Part shown: positions 1 through 10,110 of the stretch, in pieces
Position numbering within the stretch: position 1 is the first letter of the stretch
Layout: each line of letters starts with the position of its first letter
Source of the DNA: an uncultured Lachnospiraceae bacterium
GTDB taxonomy: Bacteria; Bacillota; Clostridia; Lachnospirales; Lachnospiraceae
Reading direction: 5' to 3'
DNA: 64,000 nucleotides
Assembly: GCA_900551115.1 (NCBI GenBank)
Contig: URUY01000004.1
Location: forward strand, 116,387-180,386
Notes under the pieces: generated by a model
What the model saw: only the letters and a program-made list of their open reading frames with translations
What the model was told of the DNA's origin: nothing
Databases searched by the model: none
Made by a program: the position numbers and the translations under genes

Positions 1-930
1 TCCGATGGTAAGGATGCCGTTTTTGTCAAAAATTGGTTTGGCAAGCCAGCTTTTCAGGTGCCGCACAATCAGTCCCTTCATTACCGGAATGGGGAAAGGT
101 GTCACCCCTGCTGCCAGGCAGACGGAAAAGAAGCTGACCTGTGAAAATCGGTAAGTCAGGGAACGTCCGAAAGGAATGGCGTCACCGTCTTCGTCAAACC
201 AGTAGATAAACTGCTTTGCAAACATACCGGCACGTTCTTTATAAAGAGAGGCTCTTTTAGGGTCTTCCTCATTCATTACCATAGCATAAATCAGAGTATA
301 AAAATGAATGGCAAAGGAAATGTAATAATCCTTTTGACCGGAATCACCGTCCTGATACCATCCGTCTCCGAGATAAAAGGTTTCCAGACCGTCCAGATAA
401 CGGGTAAGCATACCGGCATCATAGGGGCGGTTTCGTTTTTTGAGTGCAATGTTTACCAGCACGGCAAACAGAATCCAGTTGCAGACGGGAAGAGGATGCT
501 CATTAATTTTATACAGATAGCGGCACAGATTGTCTTTTTCCTTTTCTGATAAAGGATCCCAGACAAGCTTTGGGGCAAACAGCATTCCGTAGGAGATAGC
601 CGCCATTTCTACAAAGCGCTGATCGAAATCACCGCATTCGCCCCAATACTCGTTGCTCTCAGGGTTTGTGCCGGCAGAAAGCCCTTTTGCGTAAATTTTT
701 GCAAAATCGGTATCTCTTCCGCCTCCGGCAAAAAATGGTACCAAAGCCCAAAGTGGTCTGGAAAATGCCTCCATGTAGGTGGCATTAATGTCGTAATGAG
801 CCATGGTGACGCCTAAATCAAGCTGAGCCTTTTCTGTACTATAGTAAGGCTTAAGTGGATTTAAGAGCTTAAGCATCAGATTTTGAAAGTCTTTTTTTGT
901 TTCCATTTTCAGGTTTTTCAAATTTTCCAT
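1..930 (-). CDS. DUF2264 domain-containing protein (3' end cut by window edge)
   Basis: An open frame of 310 codons runs on the minus strand from ATG at 930 to the first base of the window with no stop, so the C-terminal part is missing. The start is preceded by an AAGGAGA ribosome binding site at about 8 bases. The translation is typical of DUF2264, a helical-toroid family found in bacterial polysaccharide loci: conserved-looking segments include SRPLWALVPFFAGGG (about residues 55-70), NEYWGECGDFDQRFVEMA, and DGWYQDGDSGQKDYYISFA near residue 190. No signal peptide is visible, so it is probably cytoplasmic. It starts 6 bases after the stop of the discoidin-like gene, so the two are almost certainly cotranscribed. 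The exact reaction is not established for the family; a role in trimming or handling acidic oligosaccharides is inferred from the heparinase-like neighbour. Confidence 0.8.
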   Translation of the reverse strand, partial: MENLKNLKMETKKDFQNLMLKLLNPLKPYYSTEKAQLDLGVTMAHYDINATYMEAFSRPLWALVPFFAGGGRDTDFAKIYAKGLSAGTNPESNEYWGECGDFDQRFVEMAAISYGMLFAPKLVWDPLSEKEKDNLCRYLYKINEHPLPVCNWILFAVLVNIALKKRNRPYDAGMLTRYLDGLETFYLGDGWYQDGDSGQKDYYISFAIHFYTLIYAMVMNEEDPKRASLYKERAGMFAKQFIYWFDEDGDAIPFGRSLTYRFSQVSFFSVCLAAGVTPFPIPVMKGLIVRHLKSWLAKPIFDKNGILTIG

Positions 931-935
931 TTTAT

Positions 936-1733
936 TCAGTTCTCCTTTTCAGCTACGGTTCCATATACCTCTATCTGGCTGAGCGCGGGAAAGGGTGAAG
1001 GATCCTCGGCTTTTATCAACCGGTCCATGGACAGCCAGGTAATTTCTTTTGCGGGAAAATCTATGGTGTGAGCCAGACTGCTCTTTTCAAGCTGCCAGTC
1101 AAAGCTGCTCTTGTCAGAGAAATGCAGGGTTACCTGTGTCCACCAGTTATCATGGGGAAAATCAGACCTGGTATATAAAACGATGCGGTCTGTTTTTATT
1201 TTACGCCCAAAGTCGATACGGATACAGGCATCCTCCTGTCTGTTGATGCCCCAGGACTCATAGGGCCATTCTCCGTGAGAAAGATTGGCACGTACACCAT
1301 CAATGGCATTTTTGGCTGCAAAGACGGACTCGCCTCTGGTTTCTACATTGGCAGAAGCATGGGGATAGCAGGGGACGTCATGATGCTGGTCATTTGGATT
1401 GAGAGCCAGATTTCGGTAAGAGGTGATTTCATAATCAGGAGCTTTTTCTGCAAACAGGTAGTGCCTGTTACCGGAAAAGACTTTAGGTGAGTAGCTGATT
1501 CTCTTTTCTCCAAAGGGAATCAGATAGCATAGATTATCTGTCAGGTAAACAAAAGAAGCCCCCAGGGCATCGTCAACCTGAAGCTTCAAATGGATATTTT
1601 TTTGTGAGGTTTCCAAAAGAATAAAATCCCCTTCCTCATATTCATGCAGACAGACCAGGTCTACAAAGTTCTTCCCTGTTCTTTCACAGATTATCCGGTG
1701 TTCTTTATTCAATACTTTCAGTGTCAGCAGCAT
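936..1733 (-). CDS. Discoidin/F5-8C-like domain protein of a polysaccharide locus
   Basis: 265 residues if started at the ATG at 1733, which has a GAAAGGAT ribosome binding site; an upstream in-frame ATG at 1778 would add 15 residues but lacks a good site. The N-terminal 110 residues are beta-rich without a family I recognise. The C-terminal half (from about residue 125) resembles a galactose-binding/discoidin jelly roll: the run SANVETRGESVFAAKNAIDG is followed by a WGIN segment, an acidic RIDFGR strand and a closing ALSQIEVYG strand. No signal peptide or membrane segment is seen, so a cytoplasmic carbohydrate-binding role is likely. It is first in a two-gene operon with the DUF2264 gene and is transcribed away from the heparinase-like gene; the divergent spacer 1734-1961 should hold both promoters. 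Function is inferred from fold and context only. Confidence 0.6.
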   Translation of the reverse strand: MLLTLKVLNKEHRIICERTGKNFVDLVCLHEYEEGDFILLETSQKNIHLKLQVDDALGASFVYLTDNLCYLIPFGEKRISYSPKVFSGNRHYLFAEKAPDYEITSYRNLALNPNDQHHDVPCYPHASANVETRGESVFAAKNAIDGVRANLSHGEWPYESWGINRQEDACIRIDFGRKIKTDRIVLYTRSDFPHDNWWTQVTLHFSDKSSFDWQLEKSSLAHTIDFPAKEITWLSMDRLIKAEDPSPFPALSQIEVYGTVAEKEN

Positions 1734-1961
1734 AACAAAAATCCTTTCTTTTCGCAGAACATGCATTTTAATCCTCATTTCTGAGTGATCTGTCGCGAAC
1801 TGTACTTTTAGTATAAGCCTGCATAAAAAAAGCGAACATGCAATATTTTACTAATTTATGTCTTTTTCCTACAAGGTTTGCAGTGGCAGTTTCTTTTTAC
1901 GAAAAAAAGAATTATACTCAAAAAAAAGATTATTGCGTGCAGGTGGCACAGAGGGAGTTAT

Positions 1962-3791
1962 ATGGAAACATTGGTACAGGATATGTTAAAAAAGTGCAGA
2001 GAAGAGCTGAATCCGTTTCTGCCTTATCCGGCAGCAGTCAATCGGGAAGCATATGAACAGTTATCCCCCGTACTAAAAGAGCAAATAGTAAAGGCGGGAG
2101 AAGGCTGTTTGGGGTATTCCTATCCCTATATTCGTGCAACAGATTACATGAAGTTTAAAAGAACCGGAAACCGTGTAGAGTTTGAAGAACTGTATTTTGC
2201 AAAAAGGCGGGCGTTGAATGCCCTTGTTCTGGCAGAATGTGTAGAATACAGGGGCAGATTCTTAGATGACATTATAAATGGTATTTTTGCTGTTTGTGAC
2301 GAGGCCGGATGGCAGCTGCCGCCTCATAACGCATATATCAGGGATTCGGCACAGTTTTTACTGCCGGATGTAACCAGACCGGTACTTGATTTGTTTGCAT
2401 GTGAGACAGGCGCCCAGTTGGCATGCATCATTTATTTGCTGCAGGATGAGCTTAACGGGGTCAGTCCCTTTGTATGCAAGAGGATTTTGCAGGAGCTTAA
2501 AACAAGGATTGTAAAGCCATACCTGTGCAGGCATTTCTGGTGGATGGGAAAGGGTGACGAGCCCATGTGTAACTGGACTGTCTGGTGTACCCAGAATATT
2601 CTGCTTACTTTTTTTCTGACAAAGCAGAATAAGAAAAACCGGAAGCAGGTCCTGCAGAAAGCAGCAGAGAGCTGTGACTTTTTCCTAAAAGATTATGGGG
2701 AGGATGGCTGCTGCGAAGAGGGTGCCGGGTATTACCGTCATGCAGGACTTTGCCTGTTTAATGCATTTGAAGTTTTTGCGGCTGTGCTTTGCGGAAAATT
2801 TGAGAAGCTTTACGAAGAGAAAAAGATAAAAAACATTGCAGATTATATCCGTCAGATGCATGTAAGAGACAAGTATTATTTTAATTTTGCAGACTGCTCA
2901 CCGGTGGCGGGGCGGGCAGGAGTAAGGGAGTATCTGTTCGGAATCCGTACAAAGCAGCCGGCATTATCGGATTTTGCCGCAAGGGATTTTGTGGCAGGCG
3001 GCAGCAGGCTTGGTGAAGAGGAAATCAATCTTTTTTACCGGCTGCAGGAGCTTTTTACCTATGATGAGATAAAAGCAAGGGGACAGGAGCTGTGGTCTGT
3101 CCCGGAGGCAGTAAAAGAAGACATCTATTTTCCCAGTGTAGGATTGTTTCTTGCAGAGAGCCGCCGTATTTCACTGGCTGTGAAAGCGGGAGACAACAAT
3201 GACAGTCATAATCACAACGATACGGGGAGCTTTATTGCTTATATGGATGGAAAACCGTTGTTTGCAGATGTCGGTGTGGAAAGCTATACAGCAAAGACTT
3301 TTTCGGACAGACGTTATGAAATCTGGACAATGCAGTCGGGATATCATAATCTCCCTACGATAGAAGGTCTGGATGAAAAAGACGGGGAAGAATACCGGGC
3401 TGAAAATGTCAGGGTTTTTTTAGAACAGCCTGAGGGAAAAAGCAAAATCAGCATGCATTTGGAAAAAGCATATCCTTTACAGAATAAAGGCATTTTCTAT
3501 GCAAGGGAAGTGGAGCTGAAAAAAACGGAAGAAAAGATTCTGATACAGGATACCACCAATGCAAAAGACGTTATATTGAATTTCATTACTTATGAAAAAC
3601 CGTTTTGGGAAAAAGAGAAAATATGCATAGGTTCACTGGCAGCAGCGTCCGTTTCCGGGGCGGATATGCTTGCCGTAGAGGAGCTTTCTGTGACAGACGC
3701 ACGGTTAAAGACGGCATGGGACCATAGCCTGTACCGTATCCGGCTGAAAATGACAGGAGAAAAATTCTATATGGAAATAAAACCATTTTAA
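1962..3791 (+). CDS. Heparinase II/III family protein
   Basis: 609 residues from the ATG at 1962 with a GAGGGAG site upstream; the open frame extends 28 codons further 5' but through a lysine-rich stretch without a ribosome site. The N-terminal two thirds are alpha-helical (alpha/alpha toroid type). The C-terminal part carries the heparinase II/III beta-sandwich signature: NDSHNHNDTGSFIAYMDGKP at about residues 410-430 with two metal/substrate histidines, then LFADVGVESYTAKTFSDRRY. Family members are polysaccharide lyases that beta-eliminate uronic-acid-containing glycans. No signal peptide is visible, so it probably acts on imported oligosaccharides. It is divergent from the DUF2264/discoidin pair, which fits a shared uronate-glycan pathway. 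The stop codon lies in a 33-bp tandem duplication. Confidence 0.8.
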   Translation: METLVQDMLKKCREELNPFLPYPAAVNREAYEQLSPVLKEQIVKAGEGCLGYSYPYIRATDYMKFKRTGNRVEFEELYFAKRRALNALVLAECVEYRGRFLDDIINGIFAVCDEAGWQLPPHNAYIRDSAQFLLPDVTRPVLDLFACETGAQLACIIYLLQDELNGVSPFVCKRILQELKTRIVKPYLCRHFWWMGKGDEPMCNWTVWCTQNILLTFFLTKQNKKNRKQVLQKAAESCDFFLKDYGEDGCCEEGAGYYRHAGLCLFNAFEVFAAVLCGKFEKLYEEKKIKNIADYIRQMHVRDKYYFNFADCSPVAGRAGVREYLFGIRTKQPALSDFAARDFVAGGSRLGEEEINLFYRLQELFTYDEIKARGQELWSVPEAVKEDIYFPSVGLFLAESRRISLAVKAGDNNDSHNHNDTGSFIAYMDGKPLFADVGVESYTAKTFSDRRYEIWTMQSGYHNLPTIEGLDEKDGEEYRAENVRVFLEQPEGKSKISMHLEKAYPLQNKGIFYAREVELKKTEEKILIQDTTNAKDVILNFITYEKPFWEKEKICIGSLAAASVSGADMLAVEELSVTDARLKTAWDHSLYRIRLKMTGEKFYMEIKPF

Positions 3792-3838
3792 GGGAGCGTA
3801 AAGAGGGAAATAAAACCATTTTACGGAGGCGTAAAGAG
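3773..3838. repeat. 33-bp tandem duplication spanning the stop codon of the heparinase-like gene
   Basis: Two adjacent 33-base units (3773-3805 and 3806-3838) share GGAAATAAAACCATTTTA at their left and GCGTAAAGAG at their right, differing only in the five bases between. The first copy contains the last codons and stop (TAA at 3789-3791) of the heparinase-like gene; the second lies entirely downstream and repeats the stop. The unit is a multiple of three. Confidence 0.85.
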
Positions 3839-3955
3839 GGAAAGTGAACCCTGAAATACGGAAACGAAATATGACAGGTAACCTAAAAAGAGTTATAATA
3901 TAAAATTGAAAGAAACTAATACCATATACAATAAGAAAGGGGAGTAAAAGGGGTA

Positions 3956-4573
3956 ATGAAGCACATTTTAATACATGGAATGGGGCAGACAGATATAAGC
4001 TGGCAGCAGGTGCGGGAAAAAATGAGTATAACGGCAGACTGCCCCAACCTATATGACTTTATGAAGGAGTCAGCAGATTATGATGCACTGTATGATGCGT
4101 TTGCAGGATGGTGCAATACATTTGATGAACCACTCTATTTATGCGGTTTGTCACTGGGCGGGGTGCTGGCACTGGATTATGCAGGACACTTTCCTGAAAA
4201 AGTAGCATCTCTTGTTCTTATAGGAACACCTTACAAAATCCCGAAGCTTATGTTCGGATTTCAAAATCTGGTTTTTCATGTTATGCCTGAAAAGGCGTTT
4301 AAAAGCATGGGGGCTTCCAAGGATAAAGTGATATCTCTTACCGGTTCTATGAAAAAGCTGGATATCCCGGCGATGACACAGAATATTGCATGTAAGACTT
4401 TGATTCTGTGCGGCGAAAAAGACGGAACCAATTATAAAAGCGGAAAGTTACTTCATGCGGCGATAGCAGACAGCCGTTTTTTGGAAGTGAAGGGTGCGGG
4501 GCATGAAGTAAACGTAGATAATCCCCATGAATTGGCTGAAATTCTGACCGGGTTCTGGGAAGCTTATAATTAA
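3956..4573 (+). CDS. Alpha/beta hydrolase
   Basis: 205 residues with the alpha/beta hydrolase layout: an oxyanion HG motif at the start (LIHGMGQTDISW), a nucleophile elbow GLSLGG near residue 65, a candidate catalytic Asp in LCGEKDG near residue 150 and a catalytic His in GAGHEVNVDNP near residue 182. It is shorter than many family members and has only a small cap between the elbow and the Asp. The start has GGGGAG/GGGG purine-rich sequence just upstream. No signal peptide, so cytoplasmic. It follows the heparinase-like gene by 164 bases containing a tandem repeat and may be a separate unit. Substrate cannot be told from sequence; esterase/lipase or peptidase-like activities are all possible. 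Confidence 0.8.
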   Translation: MKHILIHGMGQTDISWQQVREKMSITADCPNLYDFMKESADYDALYDAFAGWCNTFDEPLYLCGLSLGGVLALDYAGHFPEKVASLVLIGTPYKIPKLMFGFQNLVFHVMPEKAFKSMGASKDKVISLTGSMKKLDIPAMTQNIACKTLILCGEKDGTNYKSGKLLHAAIADSRFLEVKGAGHEVNVDNPHELAEILTGFWEAYN

Positions 4574-4628
4574 GATTTTAAAGCTGATAGGAGTGTGATA
4601 TAATAAAGAAAAAGGGGAGGGATAGCTT

Positions 4629-6856
4629 ATGCAGAAACAAAAGTGGAAACTGACAGCGATTATAGTGGTAATGGCTATGCTGTGTGGGTGTGCCGGACAG
4701 CCGCCGGTAAGTACGGGCGAAAAGGGGAATGCTCCACAAACAGACAGTACGGATTTACAGGTATCAGAGGAAACGATACCGGAAGAAACAAAGGATACCG
4801 AAGTAATTAGTTTATCCGCAATGGGTGACAGACCGATGTTAATTAACACGGCGGCTGTGAGCGGCGAAAGCAGTGTAACGGCGTGTGTGGAGCAGTATGA
4901 GGTAGAGCCGGATTTGAGTAATGTAGAAAATATGTGGCAGTTTTATCTGGACGGAGAAATAACGGATAAAATTGCGCAGAACGGTTTTGTGATAAGCGGA
5001 AATGCCGGCAGTGAATTTTTTCAAATCTACGAAGAAAACCGGTACAGCATGATTCCCAACTTTGTAACGGTTGATTCCATGATGCATACCTACCATCTGT
5101 ATTTTGTCCATCTGTTGAAAAATGTCGAGAGAGAGTATTTGACAGACAGTGTGACGCAGTTAAGTAAAAGGATGCTTGCTGACAGCATTGCGCAGTATGA
5201 AGTATTAAAGGGCAGTGAGTGGGAAAGCGCAGCGGCACGCAATGTTGCTTTTTCACGGTGGGAGCGAAGCTTCTTGATGAGAATACTGCGGTAAATGAGG
5301 ATGTGGCAGATGTAGTACAGTATGAGCTTGCTTGTATTGCACAGGCAGGCGGCATCGGGGAATCTCAGATAACAGGAGCTTTTGAGGATTATTCCCAATA
5401 CACGCCCCGCGGCTATTATGAGGGTGATGCTGCATTGGAGGCGTATTTCCGGGCGATGATGTGGTATGGAAGGATTCATTTTACCCAGGAGACGGAGGAG
5501 CTTAACAGAAGTGCGCTTCTGATTACCAAGGCACTGGGGGAGGATGCAGAAGCGTACCGGTTATGGGAGTCAGTGTATGCGGTCACCTCGTTTTTTGCAG
5601 GTGCCAGCGATGATTTGGGAGTGTGTGAATACGCACCGGTTATCGGCAGGGCATATGGTGATGCTGTCACAACAGAGGATTTAATCGGGGATACAGAGGC
5701 TTTTTCGGAATATTGTGCCATGATCCGGGAGCTTCCGGTGCCGGCAATCAACTCTCTGCCAATTATGGACGGAGACGATAATGTTATTCGCGGCTTCCGG
5801 TTTATGGGCCAGCGTTTTACGATTGATGCAGCAATTATGCAGAAGCTGATATACAGTGATGTAAAGGCAAACAGTGAGGGCGAAAAGCGGATGCTTCCCG
5901 ATGTGCTGGATGTACCGGCAGCACTTGGCAGTGACATGGCACTTCGTATTTTAGAGGAAAATGGTGCCACTGATTATGAAGGCTATTCGGAAAATATGGA
6001 TATGTTAAGAAGCGCTTTGTCAGAAGCGGATGATTCGCTCTTTTCGGCAAGCCTTTATGCAGGGTGGCTTAATACCCTTCGGCCTTTGCTTGAGGAAAAG
6101 GGTGAAGGGTACCCGGCATTTATGCAGAGTGAGGAATGGTGTAAGAAAAACCTTGAGTGCTTTGCAGGCAGTTTTACAGAGCTTAAGCACGATACCGTAC
6201 TTTATTCCAAACAGGTAATGGCAGAAATGGGAGGCGGCATGGAAGAAGAGCCTGACGACAGAGGCTATGTGGAGCCGGAGCCTCTTGTATATGAGAGATT
6301 TAGGAATCTCTCTTTAATGACGGCACAGGGTCTTAAGAAATACGGAATGCTTTCTGCTGCTGATGAGGAAAATCTGGCACGCTTATCAGAGCTTGCAGAC
6401 CGGCTGTCTGTGATTTCTGTTAAGGAGCTTACAGAGGAACCCCTGACAGACGAGGAATATGAACTGATTAAAAGCTACGGCGGCAATATCGAACATTTCT
6501 GGTATGAGGCTATCAAGGGTGAGGACGAATCGGAGTATATATCCGCGCAGGCTTATCCGGCAGCAATTGTGGTAGATATCGCAACGAACCCCAACGGGGC
6601 GGTGCTTGAGATTGCCACAGGTAATCCCTCCACAATTTATGTGGCAGTAAAGGTAGACGGCAAAATAAAGCTTGCAAGGGGAAGCGTATATACCTTTTAT
6701 CAGTTTATACAGCCGATTGATAACAGGCTGACAGATTCGGAGTGGCGTCTGATGATGGGATTACAGGCGGATGAAGACGGAAATTATCATTATGATACGA
6801 AGATTGCGCAGCCGGCATGGACAGACAGCTACCGGTTTAGGTATGACTGGGAATAA
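4629..6856 (+). pseudogene. DUF3160 lipoprotein gene interrupted by a single frameshift
   Basis: The first frame (ATG 4629, site AAAGGGGAGG) encodes a lipoprotein signal peptide ending in the lipobox MLCGC, a Ser/Thr/Glu-rich linker, then a DUF3160 N-terminus with the family-like run PNFVTVDSMMHTYHLYF. It terminates at 5294. The rest of the DUF3160 domain continues in another frame to 6856. Adding one T to the five-T run at 5249-5253 joins them smoothly (reading NVAFFTVGAKLLDEN) and gives about 742 residues, a normal size for the family. The cause could be a sequencing or assembly error in a homopolymer, a real mutation, or -1 slippage. DUF3160 proteins are extracellular with unknown function. 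The stop overlaps the start of the CapA gene, indicating translational coupling. Confidence 0.8.
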
Positions 6857-8297
6857 GCTTTTCAAAATAACAGCAACAATCCTGATAGCGGCGGTATGTA
6901 TCGCCGCTGTCTTGTATGCGCTTTGGAGTCAGGGGTGTTTTCTGCCCCGTTGGATAATATGGGAAAATAAAAAAATCTGTGATGAATCCGGCGAATATGA
7001 AATTGTACTGCAGAACAAAACGGTTACGGTACTGTATGAAGAGGCAGAAGCTTGGACCTCGCCTGAAGGTGTCAGGGTACAGGATGTGTTATCCTGCGAC
7101 ATAGACGGCGACAAGGCGGATGAGCTGGTTTTGCTTTGCTGGAAGATCGGACGGTACGGCAGACATAAGCCTTTTTGGGTGGAAAAGGATGAGCAAAGCT
7201 GGTCACAGCATATTTTTGTATACGAATATGCCCAAAAACAGGTACAGCCAAAGTGGATGTCATCCTATATCGGTCAGGAGGTTTTTAAAATCAGCGTAAA
7301 TCGGGAGAACCCTCCCCTTAACCGTCTGCTGTTGACCGATTCGGAGGGAAACGTAAGCAGCTGGATATGGGATTTTTGGGGCTTTACCAAAGAAGATACG
7401 GAGGTTTCCTTTGTCGTATTCGGAGATAATCTGATTCACGAGCCAATATACAGGTACGGCTTACAAAAGGAAAAGTCCTTTGATTTCTTATATGAGAATA
7501 TAAAGGACGTAATATCAGAAAGCGATATTGCCGTAATCAATCAGGAAACGCCTTTTGTAGAAGACCCTGCCATGTACCATGATTTTCCCAGATTCGGTAC
7601 CCCTGTTTCGGTGGGAGAAGCTATTGTGAACGCCGGGTTTGACGTGGTGACCTGTGCAACCAATCATGCATTGGACAGGGGGGCATACGGTATCGGCGTT
7701 ACCAGAGATTATTTTGCATCACAGGGAGTGCTGTGCCTGGGAATACAAAAAGAAGAAGATACGGTATATAAGCCGTATGAAATTCTTGTAAAAAAAGGCA
7801 TTCGGTTTGCCCTGCTGAATTATTCCTATGGTACCAACGGAATCCTGCTTCCCGAGGAAAATCCCAATATGGTTCACTTATTGGAGGACGAGGATAAAAT
7901 CAGGGAGGATATCGAAAGGGCGAGGTCTGAGGCAGATTTTGTCATTGTATTTGTTCATTGGGGAACGGAGAATTCGGAGCAGCCGGATGCAGAACAACAG
8001 AAATGGGCACAGGTGTTTTTAGACAGTAAGGCAGATGTGGTAGTCGGCACGCATCCTCATGCATTGCAGCCCTGTGAGATAATGGTGGGTGAAGACGGGC
8101 ATGAAATGCTTGTGTACTATTCTCTTGGAAATTATATCAGTGCCCAGTCGGAAAAGACCTGCGTAAAGGGCGGCATGGCAAGCTTTACGGTAGGGCTTAC
8201 GGAAGAAGGGTATCGGATTATAGAATATGATATGCAGCCTCTTCAGATTACATGGAACGAAGAGAGTACCTATGAGGTGGATTTTTTAGAAAACTGA
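6843..8297 (+). CDS. CapA family metallophosphatase-like protein, membrane anchored
   Basis: 484 residues from ATG 6843, which overlaps the end of the DUF3160 frame by 14 bases. The N-terminus has one hydrophobic segment (about residues 5-25) that anchors or exports it. Residues 60-100 contain an FG-GAP-like CDIDGDKADELVLL repeat. From about residue 200 the CapA/PGA_cap calcineurin-like fold is clear: FGDNLIHEP, INQETPF, CATNHALDRG, FVHWGTE, VVGTHPHALQP and YYSLGNYI, supplying the Asp, Asn and His metal ligands. Family members include CapA/PgsA of poly-gamma-glutamate capsules, but most stand-alone members are uncharacterised extracellular phosphoesterase-like proteins. Coupling to the DUF3160 lipoprotein suggests a shared surface function. 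Confidence 0.85.
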   Translation: MTGNKLFKITATILIAAVCIAAVLYALWSQGCFLPRWIIWENKKICDESGEYEIVLQNKTVTVLYEEAEAWTSPEGVRVQDVLSCDIDGDKADELVLLCWKIGRYGRHKPFWVEKDEQSWSQHIFVYEYAQKQVQPKWMSSYIGQEVFKISVNRENPPLNRLLLTDSEGNVSSWIWDFWGFTKEDTEVSFVVFGDNLIHEPIYRYGLQKEKSFDFLYENIKDVISESDIAVINQETPFVEDPAMYHDFPRFGTPVSVGEAIVNAGFDVVTCATNHALDRGAYGIGVTRDYFASQGVLCLGIQKEEDTVYKPYEILVKKGIRFALLNYSYGTNGILLPEENPNMVHLLEDEDKIREDIERARSEADFVIVFVHWGTENSEQPDAEQQKWAQVFLDSKADVVVGTHPHALQPCEIMVGEDGHEMLVYYSLGNYISAQSEKTCVKGGMASFTVGLTEEGYRIIEYDMQPLQITWNEESTYEVDFLEN

Positions 8298-8337
8298 CGG
8301 CACAGGTTACAGGCGGCAAGGAGAATGAGGAAAAGAA

Positions 8338-10110
8338 ATGAAGTTGATTCTTAGAGCAATCCGCAGACATTTAAAAATGTTTCTGACAGCGATTTTCTTT
8401 TTGAGTATAGAGACCATGGCAGACCTTTTACAGCCTGCTTTTATGTCCTACATTGTGGATAACGGAGTAAAAGCACAGGATACGGGTAAGATTTTACAGT
8501 ATGGTCTGATTATGCTGGGAATAGCGGCTTTAGGTGCATTTGGTGCTGTTATGCGTAATGTTTTTGCGAACCGTACTGCACAGACCATAGGCAAGGAAAT
8601 GCGTTCAGATATTTATAAAAAGGTGCAGACCCTGTCTTTTGAAAATATTGACAGGATAAAGCCGGCGTCCATTATTACAAGGATTACCAATGACGTGACC
8701 CAGATTCAGAACTTTGTAAACGGCAGTATGCGGATTATGTTAAAGGCTCCTATCACCTGTATCGGTGCTATTATACTGATTGCATGGCAGACACCAGCAC
8801 TGATTCCCATGCTGTTTGTGATTGTAGGGATAGCGGCTCTGTTAATCGGAGCCAATATGAAATTCGGATATCCGCGGTTTGGCAGACAGCAGAAGAAGCT
8901 GGATAAGTTAAATGAGGTGAGCAGGGAATTTCTTTCTTCTATCCGAGTGGTGAAGGCTTTTCATGCAGAGGGGCAGGAAGAGGAAAAGTTTAAGGATGCG
9001 GCAGCAGCTTTTGCAGATGCAGGTGTAGCGGCAACCCGTGTGGCGGCTGTTTTTTCACCTTTAATTAATCTCACAGTCAATATGGGCATTGTGGTACTTT
9101 TATGGATTTCCGGCACCGGAGATGCAGGCAGAATCGGACGGACCATGGCTTCTGTGAATTATATGACACAGGTGCTTTTTTCTTTGGGCATGGTATCGAA
9201 TATTCTCAATGCGTCTGTCCGTGCGGTGGCATCAGCAGAGCGTGTGGAAGAGATTTTAGCAGAAGAACCGGCACAAAAAGATATGGCAGAAGTGTCGGGA
9301 AAAATAGGAAGACCGGAGCAGGAGCAGACAGAAGAGCAGGCAGAAAGGGCAAGATTGACAGCGCGCCGGGGAGAGGTGGCTTTTGAGAAGGTAACCTTTG
9401 CATATGCAGGCAGTGAAAGACCATCGGTAGAGGAGCTGTCCTTTTTTGTGAAGTCCGGCGAGACGATTGGTATTATCGGGCCTACCGGTTCGGGCAAGAC
9501 TACGCTGGTAAATCTGATTCCGCGGTTTTATGATGCCACAGGCGGCAGAGTGCTTGTAGATGGCAGGGATGTAACAAAATGGAATATGGAAGAATTACGG
9601 AAGGGCATTGCGGTAGTGCCGCAGAAGGCGCTGCTCTTTTCCGGTACCATAGCGGATAATCTGCGGTGGGGAAAGCCTGACGCAACAGAAGAGGAGCTTG
9701 TAAGGGCTGCAGAAACAGCCTGTGCAGATGTTTTTGTACAAAGTTTTTCGGATAAATATGAAATTATGTTAGGACAGGGTGGCGTGAATCTGTCCGGTGG
9801 GCAGAAGCAGAGGCTTTCTATTGCAAGGGCACTGCTAAAGAATCCTAAGGTATTGATTTTAGATGACTGTACCAGTGCCTTGGACGCCGCCACGGAAGAG
9901 GCGGTGCTTTTGGGGCTGCGCAGGCAGGCAAAGGATATGACAGTTTTTTTAATCAGCCAGCGTATCTCCACGGTTATGCAGGCAGACAGAATTTTGTGCA
10001 TGGAGGATGGCAGATTGCAGGGAATCGGCACGCATGGGGAGCTGCTTTCTGACTGTGCTGTTTACCGTGCTATTTATGAATCACAGATAGGAGGTGGCCT
10101 GCATGGATAA
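8338..10110 (+). CDS. ABC exporter half-transporter, subunit with degenerate ATPase site
   Basis: 590 residues: an N-terminal six-helix exporter domain (about 1-320) and a C-terminal nucleotide-binding domain. The Walker A is GPTGSGKTTL (about residue 385), the signature is LSGGQ, and the Walker B reads VLILDDCTSALD, with Asp where the catalytic Glu normally sits. That Asp marks the degenerate-site subunit of heterodimeric exporters such as TM287/288, BmrCD and LmrCD. The last bases overlap the start of the next gene by 8, so both halves are made from one message. An extra charged segment rich in Glu lies between the two domains (about residues 315-340). Likely role: export of drugs, lipids or peptides; substrate unknown. 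Confidence 0.9.
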   Translation: MKLILRAIRRHLKMFLTAIFFLSIETMADLLQPAFMSYIVDNGVKAQDTGKILQYGLIMLGIAALGAFGAVMRNVFANRTAQTIGKEMRSDIYKKVQTLSFENIDRIKPASIITRITNDVTQIQNFVNGSMRIMLKAPITCIGAIILIAWQTPALIPMLFVIVGIAALLIGANMKFGYPRFGRQQKKLDKLNEVSREFLSSIRVVKAFHAEGQEEEKFKDAAAAFADAGVAATRVAAVFSPLINLTVNMGIVVLLWISGTGDAGRIGRTMASVNYMTQVLFSLGMVSNILNASVRAVASAERVEEILAEEPAQKDMAEVSGKIGRPEQEQTEEQAERARLTARRGEVAFEKVTFAYAGSERPSVEELSFFVKSGETIGIIGPTGSGKTTLVNLIPRFYDATGGRVLVDGRDVTKWNMEELRKGIAVVPQKALLFSGTIADNLRWGKPDATEEELVRAAETACADVFVQSFSDKYEIMLGQGGVNLSGGQKQRLSIARALLKNPKVLILDDCTSALDAATEEAVLLGLRRQAKDMTVFLISQRISTVMQADRILCMEDGRLQGIGTHGELLSDCAVYRAIYESQIGGGLHG

